From the NCBI GenBank assembly GCA_041685835.1, contig JAWLEX010000004.1, positions 1 to 57,149 on the forward strand: 57,149 nt of DNA, in the 5' to 3' direction. The stretch comes from JAIPEI01 sp041685835. Its GTDB lineage: Bacteria; Desulfobacterota; DSM-4660; Desulfatiglandales; HGW-15. A program made the translations under genes and the position numbers. Positions 34,097 to 43,244 of this stretch are shown here, piece after piece. The notes under the pieces were generated by a model that was given only the letters and a program-made list of their open reading frames with translations, ran no database searches and was not told where the DNA came from. Each line of letters starts with the position of its first letter. Position 1 is the first letter of the stretch.

Positions 34097-34671
34097 GGTG
34101 TTTCTCCTCCTTGTTGGTGTGAACTCTCCTTTGAACCCTCCGCAACCAGTCTCCCCCGACGAATCCATTCTTCCAGGGCCGCCAGTTCGTCCTGATGCCA
34201 CTCGGGAGAGACACGAAGCCGGATAAACTCCGCGAACAGTACGTTCACCACGGCAATGGGCTGTTCGATCAGGAACATGCGCTCGTAAAACAGCCCGTCG
34301 GCGTCCTCCCGGGCGTCCTGCATGACCTTCGGCACCTTTAGACCGGAAATATTAAGCCATGCGGCATCCAGAGAGAAAGACCACTCATCGTCTCCCTTGA
34401 GCAGTCTCAACGATGCATGGGTGACCTTCTTGCCCCTGGTGAGCGCAAACCGGGCCTCACCCGAGCGGGTGCCGGCCCCGGCGCACGTAACCATATCACC
34501 CCAGTCTTCGCCGTCCGGCTCCAGCGTCATCTTACCCTCGAATAAGATTTCCACCGTTCCCAACTCCCCCAGGTCGAACACCCCCTCCCGGGACTCGCTC
34601 CTATACCACAGCCATGTCAGAAACTCCCGGCCAAGGAACTCGGTCTTCTTAACCCTTTCGATCAGGTTCAA
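34090..34671 (-). CDS. Conserved protein paired with RdgC-like gene
   Basis: The 193-residue protein is soluble, without a signal. It begins MNLIERVKKTEFLGREFLTWLWYRSE, which resembles, from memory, the partner protein found after short RdgC-like genes in deltaproteobacteria. Its ATG overlaps the stop of the RdgC-like gene by four bases. Together the two equal or slightly exceed the size of a full-length RdgC (about 300 residues), so it could supply missing parts of that fold; this is inference. No catalytic motif is visible. Confidence 0.6.
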   Translation of the reverse strand: MNLIERVKKTEFLGREFLTWLWYRSESREGVFDLGELGTVEILFEGKMTLEPDGEDWGDMVTCAGAGTRSGEARFALTRGKKVTHASLRLLKGDDEWSFSLDAAWLNISGLKVPKVMQDAREDADGLFYERMFLIEQPIAVVNVLFAEFIRLRVSPEWHQDELAALEEWIRRGRLVAEGSKESSHQQGGETPC

Positions 34672-35300
34672 GCCGTCTCCTCCTTAACCGCAGTCAATGT
34701 GGGCTGCGCATGTTCCAGCATCCCCGGATCCATCCCCTGCTCCTGCAGGAATCCGTATGCCAGGGCGTAGGGATAGAGGGAAGTGAGCCGCAGCTCGAAG
34801 GTGTTATAGAATGTCTCGCTGAACTCGTCGCAAATCCGCTTGCTTGTGGAACCGAAAAGGACGATCCCGGACTGAAGGTCCCAGGCCATATCATAGGTGA
34901 CGGAACGGGGAATGGCCCGTCTCAGGAGGCGGCCCTTGACTGCATCGCGGATCTCCTCCCGCCTCTTCTTGTTGAGATATTCGATCCCGTCCCGGGCCTT
35001 CACTTCCTCCTCTGCCTCCCGGCAGTACTGGCGCAGGGTCCTAGCAGGAACGCTTCTCGAATCCACTCGAAAGGAAAGAGCAAGATAGGGTTCCTTGAAA
35101 AACTCATCGTTATAAAAACCGATCTGCAATTCATCCAGCACATTCACCCAGCCCACAGCCCGCTCCTGGTCCGAGTCCTCCCTCAACCTGCGGAAGGCGT
35201 ACCTTGGAATGCGCTCCCTGGCCGCCTCATGAAATTCATCGGGAAGGTCCCCGGCGACGAGAAAGCGGGTACATGTGACTGAACCCCGGACAAACCCCAT
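34668..35300 (-). CDS. RdgC-like recombination-associated protein
   Basis: The 210-residue protein starts MGFVRGSVTCTRFLVAGDLPDE and has the RdgC-like stretch AVGWVNVLDE, then LALSFRVDSRSVPARTLRQYCREAEEE and KRREEIRDAVKGRLLRRAIPRS, all typical of the RdgC family. RdgC binds double-stranded DNA as a ring and limits RecA. This version is about a third shorter than the E. coli protein. It is coupled to the following gene by ATGA. TTTCCTCCTTG sits on the plus strand just past its start, giving a strong AAGGAGGAAA ribosome site. Confidence 0.75.
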   Translation of the reverse strand: MGFVRGSVTCTRFLVAGDLPDEFHEAARERIPRYAFRRLREDSDQERAVGWVNVLDELQIGFYNDEFFKEPYLALSFRVDSRSVPARTLRQYCREAEEEVKARDGIEYLNKKRREEIRDAVKGRLLRRAIPRSVTYDMAWDLQSGIVLFGSTSKRICDEFSETFYNTFELRLTSLYPYALAYGFLQEQGMDPGMLEHAQPTLTAVKEETA

Positions 35301-35337
35301 GTTTCCTCCTTGCCCCTGCTACCGCGGCCGAACGACA

Positions 35338-35370
35338 ATCCCCTTTTGCCGGCAACGGGCAAAAGGGGAT
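35338..35370 (-). terminator. Terminator hairpin after sufB
   Basis: ATCCCCTTTTGCC (35338-35350) and GGCAAAAGGGGAT (35358-35370) are perfect complements around seven bases. It sits 18 bases past the sufB stop on the minus strand and before the RdgC-like gene, so it separates the two units. Confidence 0.75.
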
Positions 35371-35387
35371 AAACTCGGCTTCCCCGG

Positions 35388-36614
35388 TTACATTACGTCC
35401 TTGTCACTCTCTTCCACGGCCCTGTCGATCTCCGCCTGGAGTTCCTTGGGCAGGCCTGGAATGTCTACGCTCAGGAACCCTCTCACAATGGTGGCGGTAG
35501 CTTCGTCTTCGCTCAGCCCCCGGGCCTGTAGATAGGTGATCTCCTCCTGGGCTATCTTGCCCACGGCCGCTTCGTGGCTCATCTCAACGCCGTCCACGTG
35601 CCCCTCCAGTTCGGGAATGGCGTGAATCATTCCGCCGTTCAAGAGAAGGCCGCGGCACTCGAGGTGGGCCTTGATTTCCGGCTCCTTACCCACCAAGTGT
35701 CCCCGAGCGGTTATATTGCCTCCATTGCTTATCACACGAGAGACTATCTCCGCACGGTTGCCCGGTTTATTCAGGATGATCCGGCCGCCCATATCGTACT
35801 CGGATCCCGGGCTGCCCACCACGATACTGTAGAACCGGGCCACCGCGTCGGGCCCGGCCAGGTGGGTGGTGGGATACATCTGGAGGGATCTAACGGGCTT
35901 CATGCATATGTAGTTGTTCAGGAACAGGCCTCCTTCCTCCACCCTGGCCACGGATCTCGGCCTCACAACCATGTCTTCGGCCCAGTTGTGAATCATGGTG
36001 AAGGAGAGTTTTGCGTTTTTCTTGACGAAGAATTCCGAGATACCCACGTGCAGGCCCCGCTTCATGTGGGGCGAGGTGGCGCATCCCGTTATAATATGAA
36101 GTTCCGAGTCCTCTTCCGCAATGATGATGTTGTGGACATTCTGCTGAAGTCCTTCCTTTTCCAGATACATGCAGGCCTGGATCGGGAAAACGGACCTCTT
36201 GCCCTTCAACGCCCGAATCACGTAGCCGTCGTGAAGATCGAGCTCCGCCGCGGCAGTGTACTTGTCCGCATCAACCTCGGCAAGCTTCCAGTAATATTCC
36301 TCGAGCCAGTCGTGCTCTTCAAGGGCCTGCTTTACGGATAAGACCTCGACCCCTTCCTGGGATGCCCGGCAGTGAACCACGGAGGTGTCCTTTTGAAAAA
36401 AAGTCCCGCCCCGTTCACCGCTGTTCACGTCCAGGCCCGCCATGAGCAAGGTCTGCTGGTCCGCCATGGGAAGCGTGCACAGCTCATCCTCGGCCATATA
36501 GGAGTGGGGCACGGGAGCCGGGTCAAACTCCTTGAAGTCCACGTCCGGCCCTATGGCCGCCTTTTTGTCACGGGCTTTTTCCGCGCGCTCTCTCAGTTGA
36601 CCCCTGCCATGCAT
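35388..36614 (-). CDS. SufB/SufD-family Fe-S scaffold protein
   Basis: The 408-residue protein is a SufBD beta-helix protein. Its C-terminal core has the family stretches GGNITARGHLVG, AHLECRGLLLNGG and the SHEAAVGKIAQEEITYLQARGL end. ATG 36614 follows GAGGAG with eight bases of spacing; ATG 36623 lies three codons earlier. With SufC it forms the minimal SufBC (SmsCB) scaffold of strict anaerobes, building 4Fe-4S clusters for client proteins. No SufS, SufU or SufE gene is present beside it. The start overlaps the end of sufC. Confidence 0.92.
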   Translation of the reverse strand: MHGRGQLRERAEKARDKKAAIGPDVDFKEFDPAPVPHSYMAEDELCTLPMADQQTLLMAGLDVNSGERGGTFFQKDTSVVHCRASQEGVEVLSVKQALEEHDWLEEYYWKLAEVDADKYTAAAELDLHDGYVIRALKGKRSVFPIQACMYLEKEGLQQNVHNIIIAEEDSELHIITGCATSPHMKRGLHVGISEFFVKKNAKLSFTMIHNWAEDMVVRPRSVARVEEGGLFLNNYICMKPVRSLQMYPTTHLAGPDAVARFYSIVVGSPGSEYDMGGRIILNKPGNRAEIVSRVISNGGNITARGHLVGKEPEIKAHLECRGLLLNGGMIHAIPELEGHVDGVEMSHEAAVGKIAQEEITYLQARGLSEDEATATIVRGFLSVDIPGLPKELQAEIDRAVEESDKDVM

Positions 36615-37357
36615 CGCACACACTCCTCGTATCCCGTCTCTCCCACGCAGCGCAGGATTTCTCTTGGGTTGCTGATACAGCTCAATCGCCCGTCAAAGAG
36701 GACCTGCCCCTTGTCCGCGGTCAGGTAGTCCAGAATATAGCCTGTATGGGTTATGATAAGTCCCATCTTGGTGCGCTCGAGCTTCTTCTGCATCTTGCTC
36801 TTGTGGCCGTTGGCCTCCAGGTCCTTCTGGAGCAGAGAGGCAATGGTCCGACCCACGAGCTGAATGTTCTCCATATCAACGCCGGACTCCGGCTCGTCGA
36901 ACATCATCAGGTCCGGGCTCTGTGCCATGAGCTGAAGGAGTTCGGATCTTTTTATCTCTCCTCCGGAGAAACCCGCGTTCACGTCGCGATCCAGGAAGTC
37001 CTCGAAATTGATTTTCCGCGCCAATGCACCCTCATCCACTTCACCTGATGCGCAAAGTTTCACCAGCTGACGGGTCTTGAGGCCATGGATTGTCGGAGGT
37101 CTCTGATAGCTCATGCCTATGCCCAGCCCGGCACGTTCGTGAATGGGCATGTGAGTGATGTCTTTGCCCTTGAACTCGATCTTTCCGCCGACGACCCGGT
37201 ACTGGGGATATCCCATGATCGTCATGAGAAGGGATGTCTTGCCGGAGCCGTTGGGCCCGAACAGGACATGGGTCTCCCCCGGATGAATCTCGAGGTCGAT
37301 GTGCTGAAGGATTACCGTCTCCCCCAGTTCCACCTTCAAGTCTTCAATACGCAACAT
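36593..37357 (-). CDS. sufC: SufC-type Fe-S assembly ATPase
   Basis: The 254-residue ABC ATPase has Walker A FGPNGSGKTSLLMT, signature GFSGGEIKRSELLQL and Walker B LMMFDEPESGVDMENI, with the SufC-specific replacement of the usual LSGGQ and the GYILDYLTADKGQVLFDGRL end. A Cys-containing tail (RCVGETGYEECVRCMAG) extends the protein beyond the usual SufC end; these cysteines could bind metal. It is the first gene of a coupled sufC-sufB pair. Confidence 0.92.
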   Translation of the reverse strand: MLRIEDLKVELGETVILQHIDLEIHPGETHVLFGPNGSGKTSLLMTIMGYPQYRVVGGKIEFKGKDITHMPIHERAGLGIGMSYQRPPTIHGLKTRQLVKLCASGEVDEGALARKINFEDFLDRDVNAGFSGGEIKRSELLQLMAQSPDLMMFDEPESGVDMENIQLVGRTIASLLQKDLEANGHKSKMQKKLERTKMGLIITHTGYILDYLTADKGQVLFDGRLSCISNPREILRCVGETGYEECVRCMAGVN

Positions 37358-37378
37358 ACTCCGTACCCCCTCGGCCGC

Positions 37379-37400
37379 ATCATCCCCGGGCGGGGGATGA
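37379..37400 (-). terminator. Small hairpin between MBL gene and sufC
   Basis: CATCCCC at 37381-37387 pairs with GGGGATG at 37393-37399 around a GC loop. No T run follows on the minus strand, so it may be a weak terminator or a leader structure of sufC. Confidence 0.35.
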
Positions 37401-37434
37401 GTTGTTAAACTCTCGAGTTAACGATCAAACCACC

Positions 37435-38160
37435 TCAACCCAAATGGGGGCTCCATTGCTCCGCGGTCCTGCGGATGTAGCCGGGCGGCAAATCCGTGAC
37501 TATCCGGTTGTGGCCGGGCAGAAGCGCATCCACTTCCAGCTCGGAAAGCCGAAAAAGCGAATCCTTCAGCGCGGTGCCGTCGGCCCCGTGCATATCGAAC
37601 CGGCCTATGGCGGAATCCGCGTAGACCACATCGCCCGGTATCAGGGCCCTTTGGGCGGCATTGTACAGCCCGATGCTTCCTGCCGAGTGTCCGGGGATGT
37701 GCAGGACCTGCCACTCCATTCCTCCAAACACGAGCATCTCGTCTCCCCTGAGCTTGCGGTCCACGGAAAACTTGAAATCGCCGGGCTTAAGGCCGTACTG
37801 GCTCTGACACATCCCCCTGAACATCTCCATGCCGTAGACGGTACGTTCATCACCGTCTTCCAGGGGATCGGCCTCCAGTTCATGGACCCAGAGCTCGGCG
37901 TTGCCGAGATCTTCCAGAAGCTCGCGCAGGCAACCGATATGGTCCAGGTGGGTATGGGTCATGATGATTCGCCGAATATCCTCCAGGGGGATGCCCATCC
38001 GTTTCAGGGATTCTATCTTGTATGGACCCTTCTGAATGAGCCCCGCGTCCACCAGGGTCAGGTCCCCGGAGGTGAGATCGCCCAGGACATATACGTGCGC
38101 ATCGGGAATCATATCGTCCTGTCCGCGAATGAAGCGGACTCCCTCCATGACTTCGGTCAT
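37435..38160 (-). CDS. Metallo-beta-lactamase-fold hydrolase
   Basis: The 241-residue protein has the HxHxDH metal motif in IIMTHTHLDHIGCLREL, later a HIPGHSAGSIGLY metal histidine and a PGDVVYADSAIG segment. It resembles glyoxalase II-like or quorum-quenching-type enzymes; the substrate is not evident. It lies upstream of sufC on the same strand, 77 bases away, so a shared transcript is possible. No signal peptide. Confidence 0.88.
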   Translation of the reverse strand: MTEVMEGVRFIRGQDDMIPDAHVYVLGDLTSGDLTLVDAGLIQKGPYKIESLKRMGIPLEDIRRIIMTHTHLDHIGCLRELLEDLGNAELWVHELEADPLEDGDERTVYGMEMFRGMCQSQYGLKPGDFKFSVDRKLRGDEMLVFGGMEWQVLHIPGHSAGSIGLYNAAQRALIPGDVVYADSAIGRFDMHGADGTALKDSLFRLSELEVDALLPGHNRIVTDLPPGYIRRTAEQWSPHLG

Positions 38161-38365
38161 TCCACTCTCCTTACGCCTCTTGCATGTGTCTTGCGGTCAA
38201 ATCAGGCCGCTCACCCTGACTCGCATTGACCATAGACGATCCCGGGTGAGGGTTCAAGGAAAGAATCAATCAAGATTTATGATATAAGTGTGATGCTTCT
38301 TAAATTGCAGACACCGCCAACGACACCGCCGCTTTTCCGGATGGAAGGGCCCAGAAGCAACCGGG

Positions 38366-40336
38366 TCAGGACCTGGTGGTCCCTGAGGGAAGAGCGGTAT
38401 GCAGTTTATTGATTGTCCTTTCCAGCAGTCTTGGGGACTGACGGACTGGTTCAACATCGTTTTGGGCGCTTCCCACGAGGTCCACGAGGCCGTCCACGAT
38501 TTCGTTCATCCGGCCGGCCTGTTTCTTGAGTTCCTCGGATGCGGACGCGGACTCACCGGCGAATCCGGCGTTCTTCTGGACCACGCCGTCCATGTCGGAG
38601 ACAGCCCTGTTGATCTGTTCTATTCCCCCGGCCTGCTCAAGGGAAGATTCGGAGATGTCGCTTACGAGTTCCCCGCCCTTGGCCGAGTTTGCAGCCAGCT
38701 CTGAAAAGGCCTCTGCCGTTCGGTCCACGATCCTGGTGCCCGCACTCACCTTGTCAACCGTCCCCTTTATAAGGGTTTCCGTGTTCTTGGCGGCCTCCGC
38801 CGCCCGAAGAGCCAGGTTCCGCACCTCGTCGGCCACTACAGCAAAACCCGCGCCCGCCTGCCCGGCACGGGCCGCCTCCACGGCGGCGTTCAGGGCGAGA
38901 AGATTGGTCTGAAACGCGATTTCGTCAATGGTCTTGATGATCTTTGAGGTGTCCTCACTCGCCTGGGATATCTCTTTCATAGCCGAAGTGAGTTCGGCCA
39001 TGGACTCGTTGGCGTGCCCCACGATCTCATTGGACTTTTTCATGAGGCTGTCCGCTTCACGGGCATTGTCGGCGTTATTGCGCGTAGTAGAGGACATCTG
39101 CTCGAGCGATGAGGACGTCTCCTCAATGGCCGAGGCCTGCTCACCCGCGCCTTCGGATAGCTGGTAACTGGTGGAGGCCACCCGGTCCGATGCGCTGGAA
39201 ACCGAATGAGAGGCCTTGGTCAACATCTGAATAATACGCGTGATCGGACGCGTCAGACGGGAAGAAAAGGCAAGGCCGATGGGAACAATCAGCAAAAGGC
39301 ACACCAGGTACACCACGCCCAGAAGCTGCACCAACTGCCGGGTCCCTGCCATCGATTCGGAAAATGGATAAAGAGCGGCCAACACACCTACCGTGCCCTG
39401 TAAACCTTGCAGAGGCAACAACCCCTGATAATATTCATCACCACTCACAAGGGCATCTCCCAGTATCGTTTCCTGCGATTCCAGGGACCATGTGCCGTCG
39501 CCCCCGCGGAACTCTTCTGAAGGCAGGGAGTCATAGGCCGGAAGGGTTCCTGTACTGAGCCCTCGGGCGGTGAACAGGTTCACCTCCACGCCCGTCAGCG
39601 AGGACATCCTTTTTGCAAAGACGTCTCCAATCTGTTGCACCGCCACCATCAATCCAAATTGCCTGTCTACGAGTTCACCGGACTCATCGTCGTATTCGTT
39701 TCCAACAACCGGAATCCGCGCCTCCAGGCAGACCGCGCCCTCGACCACAGAAAAGGAAACCTTTTCCAGGCCTTCCATTTCACCGGTCAACCTGCGGGAG
39801 ACACCCAATGGTGATCCTGCTTCCGGTTCCTGCCACTTTCTTCCGGAGAAATCCTCCTTCTCGCCCAGGGACAAAATATTGGAGTCGCCGCCCTCGACAA
39901 AGTGCCCGTAGCCGACAAAAAACGAGCCATCGGCCCTTCGCAGGGCAAATGCCCTCAGGTCCCCGTCCCGATCATACAGCGCCGTTTTCCACAGCTCGCT
40001 CTGTTTCATGATCTGGTAAAGATCATTGGTCGTGTCGTGATAGGCCGACCTGGTGAGGTTCAGGTTGTCCGATCCCTTGTATTCATAGAGGAACTTCGCC
40101 CTGGCTCCCATGTCATTCATGGTGCTCATCTGGCGCGTCTCAGCACGAATATTCCCGCGTTTATCCAGCAGGTCGTCTTTAGCAATGTTCAGGGATCTTT
40201 CAAGGAGGGAATAGGAAGTCTGTTGGGACTGCTTCCCGAGAAGCAGAAATACGGCGACTCCCGAGGCGCTCATGACCAGGATGACCATGGCCAGGGAGGT
40301 GACCAGCATCTTGTATTTAAGTTTGATCTTCTTCAT
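38366..40336 (-). CDS. Methyl-accepting chemotaxis protein
   Basis: The 656-residue protein has an N-terminal membrane helix (about 9-33), a periplasmic double-Cache-like sensor of about 290 residues, a second membrane helix near 335-360 (VVYLVCLLLIVPIGLAF), a HAMP-like linker, and a signalling domain whose hairpin tip is DEIAFQTNLLALNAAVEAARAG. It lacks a C-terminal CheR-docking pentapeptide. The ligand is unknown. It stands alone; no che genes are near. Confidence 0.92.
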   Translation of the reverse strand: MKKIKLKYKMLVTSLAMVILVMSASGVAVFLLLGKQSQQTSYSLLERSLNIAKDDLLDKRGNIRAETRQMSTMNDMGARAKFLYEYKGSDNLNLTRSAYHDTTNDLYQIMKQSELWKTALYDRDGDLRAFALRRADGSFFVGYGHFVEGGDSNILSLGEKEDFSGRKWQEPEAGSPLGVSRRLTGEMEGLEKVSFSVVEGAVCLEARIPVVGNEYDDESGELVDRQFGLMVAVQQIGDVFAKRMSSLTGVEVNLFTARGLSTGTLPAYDSLPSEEFRGGDGTWSLESQETILGDALVSGDEYYQGLLPLQGLQGTVGVLAALYPFSESMAGTRQLVQLLGVVYLVCLLLIVPIGLAFSSRLTRPITRIIQMLTKASHSVSSASDRVASTSYQLSEGAGEQASAIEETSSSLEQMSSTTRNNADNAREADSLMKKSNEIVGHANESMAELTSAMKEISQASEDTSKIIKTIDEIAFQTNLLALNAAVEAARAGQAGAGFAVVADEVRNLALRAAEAAKNTETLIKGTVDKVSAGTRIVDRTAEAFSELAANSAKGGELVSDISESSLEQAGGIEQINRAVSDMDGVVQKNAGFAGESASASEELKKQAGRMNEIVDGLVDLVGSAQNDVEPVRQSPRLLERTINKLHTALPSGTTRS

Positions 40337-40690
40337 GGAGGGCCCTCCGTCTTCAAATGTGTTAACGGAAACAGACCGCTTGGGTCAGATCCGTATGTGG
40401 CAAGCCTTTCCTGGCCTGAATCTGCAATAAGCGTACCACTCATTTCGATTTCGCCGTTTCAACGTGCCTTGGATTATCCGGAATCCGGACCGGTCAAGCA
40501 GCGAAAACATATTCGGGTCATTATCAGGCCGAAGGGCACTCGATGGGGTTTTCCCCTATTTATCGGCCGAAAAGGAGGAAACTTGAATACAAATTCAGCG
40601 GGACTCCAACCATGTTTGACTTTTGCCCGGCATGAATTATATTTATATGTCATAACCCCGACACATCCTATCCGAGAGGTGGAAAACCTT
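40337..40690. other. Intergenic region upstream of the radical SAM gene
   Basis: The 354 bases separate two divergent genes. No second gene is supported. It contains a promoter at 40616-40643. A well-placed AAGGAGG (40570-40576) precedes an in-frame TTG at 40583 that would extend the radical SAM protein by 36 residues; since this lies upstream of the promoter, the two readings exclude each other. Confidence 0.5.
40616..40643 (+). promoter_or_regulatory. Sigma-70-type promoter for the radical SAM gene
   Basis: TTGACT (40616-40621) and TATATT (40638-40643) are 16 bases apart, 47 bases before ATG 40691. Confidence 0.55.
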
Positions 40691-41587
40691 ATGGCACGAC
40701 CATCACCGGCTGAAGGCATGCATTACGAGGGGAACTGCATCCGGCCTCCCAGCGAAGCCTATAGCATTCTGCTCCAGGTGACCCTGGGCTGCTCCCACAA
40801 CAAGTGCACTTTCTGCGGAACTTACAAAGACAAGCGCTTCACCATAAAAGACGACGAAACCATCCTGAGCGACATCCTTTTTGCGTCAAAAACCATGCGC
40901 CGCCAGGACCGCGTCTTTCTGATGGACGGAGACGCCCTGATCATCCCCCAAAAACGGCTCATGTGGATTCTCGACCGCATTCGGGAACACCTCCCCTGGG
41001 TTCGAAGGGTCGGCGCCTACGCCAATGCAAAAAGCATCCGGCTCAAGTCCCTGGAGGACCTGATCGCCTTGAGGGAGAATGGTCTGGAAATCCTGTATCT
41101 CGGCGTAGAGACCGGAGATGACCGCCTGCTGAAGGAAATCTGCAAGGGTGTCAGCGCGGAAAACCTGATAGCAATGGGAAGAAAGGTCAAGGAGGCCGGA
41201 ATCAAGCTTTCGGTGACTGTGCTGCTGGGCATCGCCGGAACGGAACGTTCCCTCGAGCACGCGCGGGCCACAGGTAAACTACTGAGCGCCATGGACCCCG
41301 ATTACGTGGGGGCCCTAAGCGTGATGCTTATCCCCGGGACCCCGCTGCACGACGCTTATCGCCGGGGGGAATTCCAGCTGCCTGACCCGGAGGGACTCCT
41401 GCGCGAACTCAGGGAGATGCTTGCCCACACGGAACTCACTCGCGGGCTTTTCTTTTCCAACCATGCCTCCAACTACCTGCCCATCAAGGCACGGCTCCCC
41501 AGGGGCAAGCAGGAGGCGATAGATCTAATCGACGGAGCACTTAAAGGGGAGGTGGGCCTGCGCCCGGATTGGATGAGGGCGCTCTGA
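40691..41587 (+). CDS. Radical SAM protein
   Basis: The 298-residue start at 40691 is supported by GAGGTGG upstream; the frame is open much further. The cluster motif is GCSHNKCTFC (Cys34, Cys39, Cys42), giving CX4CX2C instead of the usual CX3CX2C. The TIM-barrel part is of the HemN/Elp3-like class, with YLGVETGDDRLL and MLIPGTPLHDAY. It lacks an N-terminal B12-binding domain. Members of this group, often found in anaerobes, have no assigned reaction that I know. It converges on the thioesterase gene with a 47-base 3' overlap. Confidence 0.85.
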   Translation: MARPSPAEGMHYEGNCIRPPSEAYSILLQVTLGCSHNKCTFCGTYKDKRFTIKDDETILSDILFASKTMRRQDRVFLMDGDALIIPQKRLMWILDRIREHLPWVRRVGAYANAKSIRLKSLEDLIALRENGLEILYLGVETGDDRLLKEICKGVSAENLIAMGRKVKEAGIKLSVTVLLGIAGTERSLEHARATGKLLSAMDPDYVGALSVMLIPGTPLHDAYRRGEFQLPDPEGLLRELREMLAHTELTRGLFFSNHASNYLPIKARLPRGKQEAIDLIDGALKGEVGLRPDWMRAL

Positions 41588-42041
41588 TTTCCTTGCGCTC
41601 TTCATTCATGGCCTCCTCGAGCATGCGGGCGATATCCCCGGGAATCCGCACGGCACTGAAGCTCTCAGAGTCGGAGCAGTCCAGGCACACCCGCTTCTCG
41701 TAACCCTCGACCATGATTTCATTGCTCCCCGCGCGGCGGATGAGGTGTTTGAGCAGGACGGTCTTGCTCTTGATCTCCTCGATCGTGGTGACGATCTCGA
41801 TCTCCTCGTGATACCGGCCCGGCCGCCGGTACCGGCATGATGTCTCCACCAGGCCGAATTGGAGCCCTCTTTCCTTCCACAGATCTCCTAATCGAAGCCC
41901 CATTGACTCGAAGAAGAGATGGCCGCACGCATCGATCCACTCGTAGTAGCGCGGATAAAACACGATCCCGAGGGGATCCAGATCACCCCACATGATCTTC
42001 TTCCGCATGACGTGTTTACTCATCCGCGCCATTTCCCCCAT
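41541..42041 (-). CDS. Acyl-CoA thioesterase of the 4HBT (hotdog) family
   Basis: The 166-residue protein has the hotdog active-site stretch WGDLDPLGIVFYPRYYEWID, with the catalytic Asp of the YbgC/4-hydroxybenzoyl-CoA thioesterase class, and the beta strands with EIEIVTTIEEIKSKTV. It hydrolyses an acyl-CoA; the substrate is unknown. Three in-frame ATGs (42041, 42032, 42023) compete. The last 15 codons run antisense through the 3' end of the radical SAM gene. Confidence 0.85.
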   Translation of the reverse strand: MGEMARMSKHVMRKKIMWGDLDPLGIVFYPRYYEWIDACGHLFFESMGLRLGDLWKERGLQFGLVETSCRYRRPGRYHEEIEIVTTIEEIKSKTVLLKHLIRRAGSNEIMVEGYEKRVCLDCSDSESFSAVRIPGDIARMLEEAMNEERKEIRAPSSNPGAGPPPL

Positions 42042-42068
42042 TCACCCCAGGGGCCGAATAGTATTGTT

Positions 42069-43166
42069 TCAATCAAAGATGGCCTCCACGAACGCCTTCG
42101 GGTCAAATGGGCGAAGGTCGTCGACCTTTTCCCCGATGCCGATGTATCGGATCGGCAGGCCGAGCTCGCGGCAAATCCCCACAACGACTCCGCCTTTTGC
42201 TGTTCCGTCCAGTTTGGTGAGTACAATAGCGGTGATTCCCAGGGATTCGTTGAAGATCCGGGCCTGGCTCACGGCGTTCTGCCCGGTCGTGGCGTCCAGA
42301 ACCAGCCAGATTTCATGCGGCGCGCCGGGAAGCTTGCGGCCGACCACGCGGCGGGTCTTCTGGAGTTCCTCCATCAGGTTGCTCCGGGTGTGGAGCCGTC
42401 CTGCGGTGTCGATCAGGACCATGTCCACGTTTCTTCCAACAGCCGCCGAGACGGCGTCAAAGGCAACGGCCGAGGGATCGGCTCCTTCCCGTTGCCTTAT
42501 CACTTCACAACCGGTACGCTGACCCCAAATCACCAGTTGCTCCACGGCCGCGGCCCTGAAGGTGTCCGCCGCCGCCAGCATGACGGTCTTTCCCTCGTTC
42601 TTGAAGTGCCCGGCGGCCTTGCCGATGGTGGTGGTCTTTCCTACGCCGTTTACGCCTACAACCATAATGACCCTGGGTTCACCCGGGCCGGGCTCGAATC
42701 GGCCGTCCTCCGGCAGCATGAGAAAGGAAAGCATCTCCTGCTTCAAGGCATCCTTGAGCTTTCCGGCGTCACTCAGCTCTTTTCGCGCCACCTTATCCTT
42801 GACGCGGTCGATTATCTCCTGGGTTGCAGCCACTCCCATATCTGATGTGAATAGGATTTCCTCGAGTTCGTCCAAGAGTCCGTCGTCTATCTCCTTCTTC
42901 CCGAAAACCAGCCGGTCCAGACGACCCGCAAGACCGGATCGCGTCTTGGAAAGCCCTTCCCTGAGCCGCTGGAAAAACCCCCTGTTGTCCCGGCCCTGTC
43001 CCAGGCCCTTTTCCTCCTGAGGCACGTCCGATTCCCGTTCTCCTCCGTTTCCACCGGTCACTACCGGTTCGGCCGGCTGCCCGCTGACAGGGATCTCCTC
43101 CGGCTGTGGCGTCAAATCTTTGTCGGCTGCTTTTTCTTTGTCCTTCTCCTTGAACCAGTTGATCAT
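42069..43166 (-). CDS. ftsY: Signal recognition particle receptor FtsY
   Basis: The 365-residue protein has an acidic, Pro-rich N-terminus (about 1-60) and the NG domain. G motifs are GVNGVGKTTTIGKAA, DTFRAAAVEQL, DTAGRLHTRSNLM, TKLDGTAKGG and GIGEKVDDLRPF. It docks SRP-ribosome complexes at the membrane. It follows smc in the same direction, separated by a strong terminator. Confidence 0.97.
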   Translation of the reverse strand: MINWFKEKDKEKAADKDLTPQPEEIPVSGQPAEPVVTGGNGGERESDVPQEEKGLGQGRDNRGFFQRLREGLSKTRSGLAGRLDRLVFGKKEIDDGLLDELEEILFTSDMGVAATQEIIDRVKDKVARKELSDAGKLKDALKQEMLSFLMLPEDGRFEPGPGEPRVIMVVGVNGVGKTTTIGKAAGHFKNEGKTVMLAAADTFRAAAVEQLVIWGQRTGCEVIRQREGADPSAVAFDAVSAAVGRNVDMVLIDTAGRLHTRSNLMEELQKTRRVVGRKLPGAPHEIWLVLDATTGQNAVSQARIFNESLGITAIVLTKLDGTAKGGVVVGICRELGLPIRYIGIGEKVDDLRPFDPKAFVEAIFD

Positions 43167-43244
43167 GGTCTTGTAAGACCCCCTCCAGTCACGAGGCTTT
43201 CAGATTCAAGAGACCCGGCCTCGAGTTGCCCTTTCTCAAACGAA

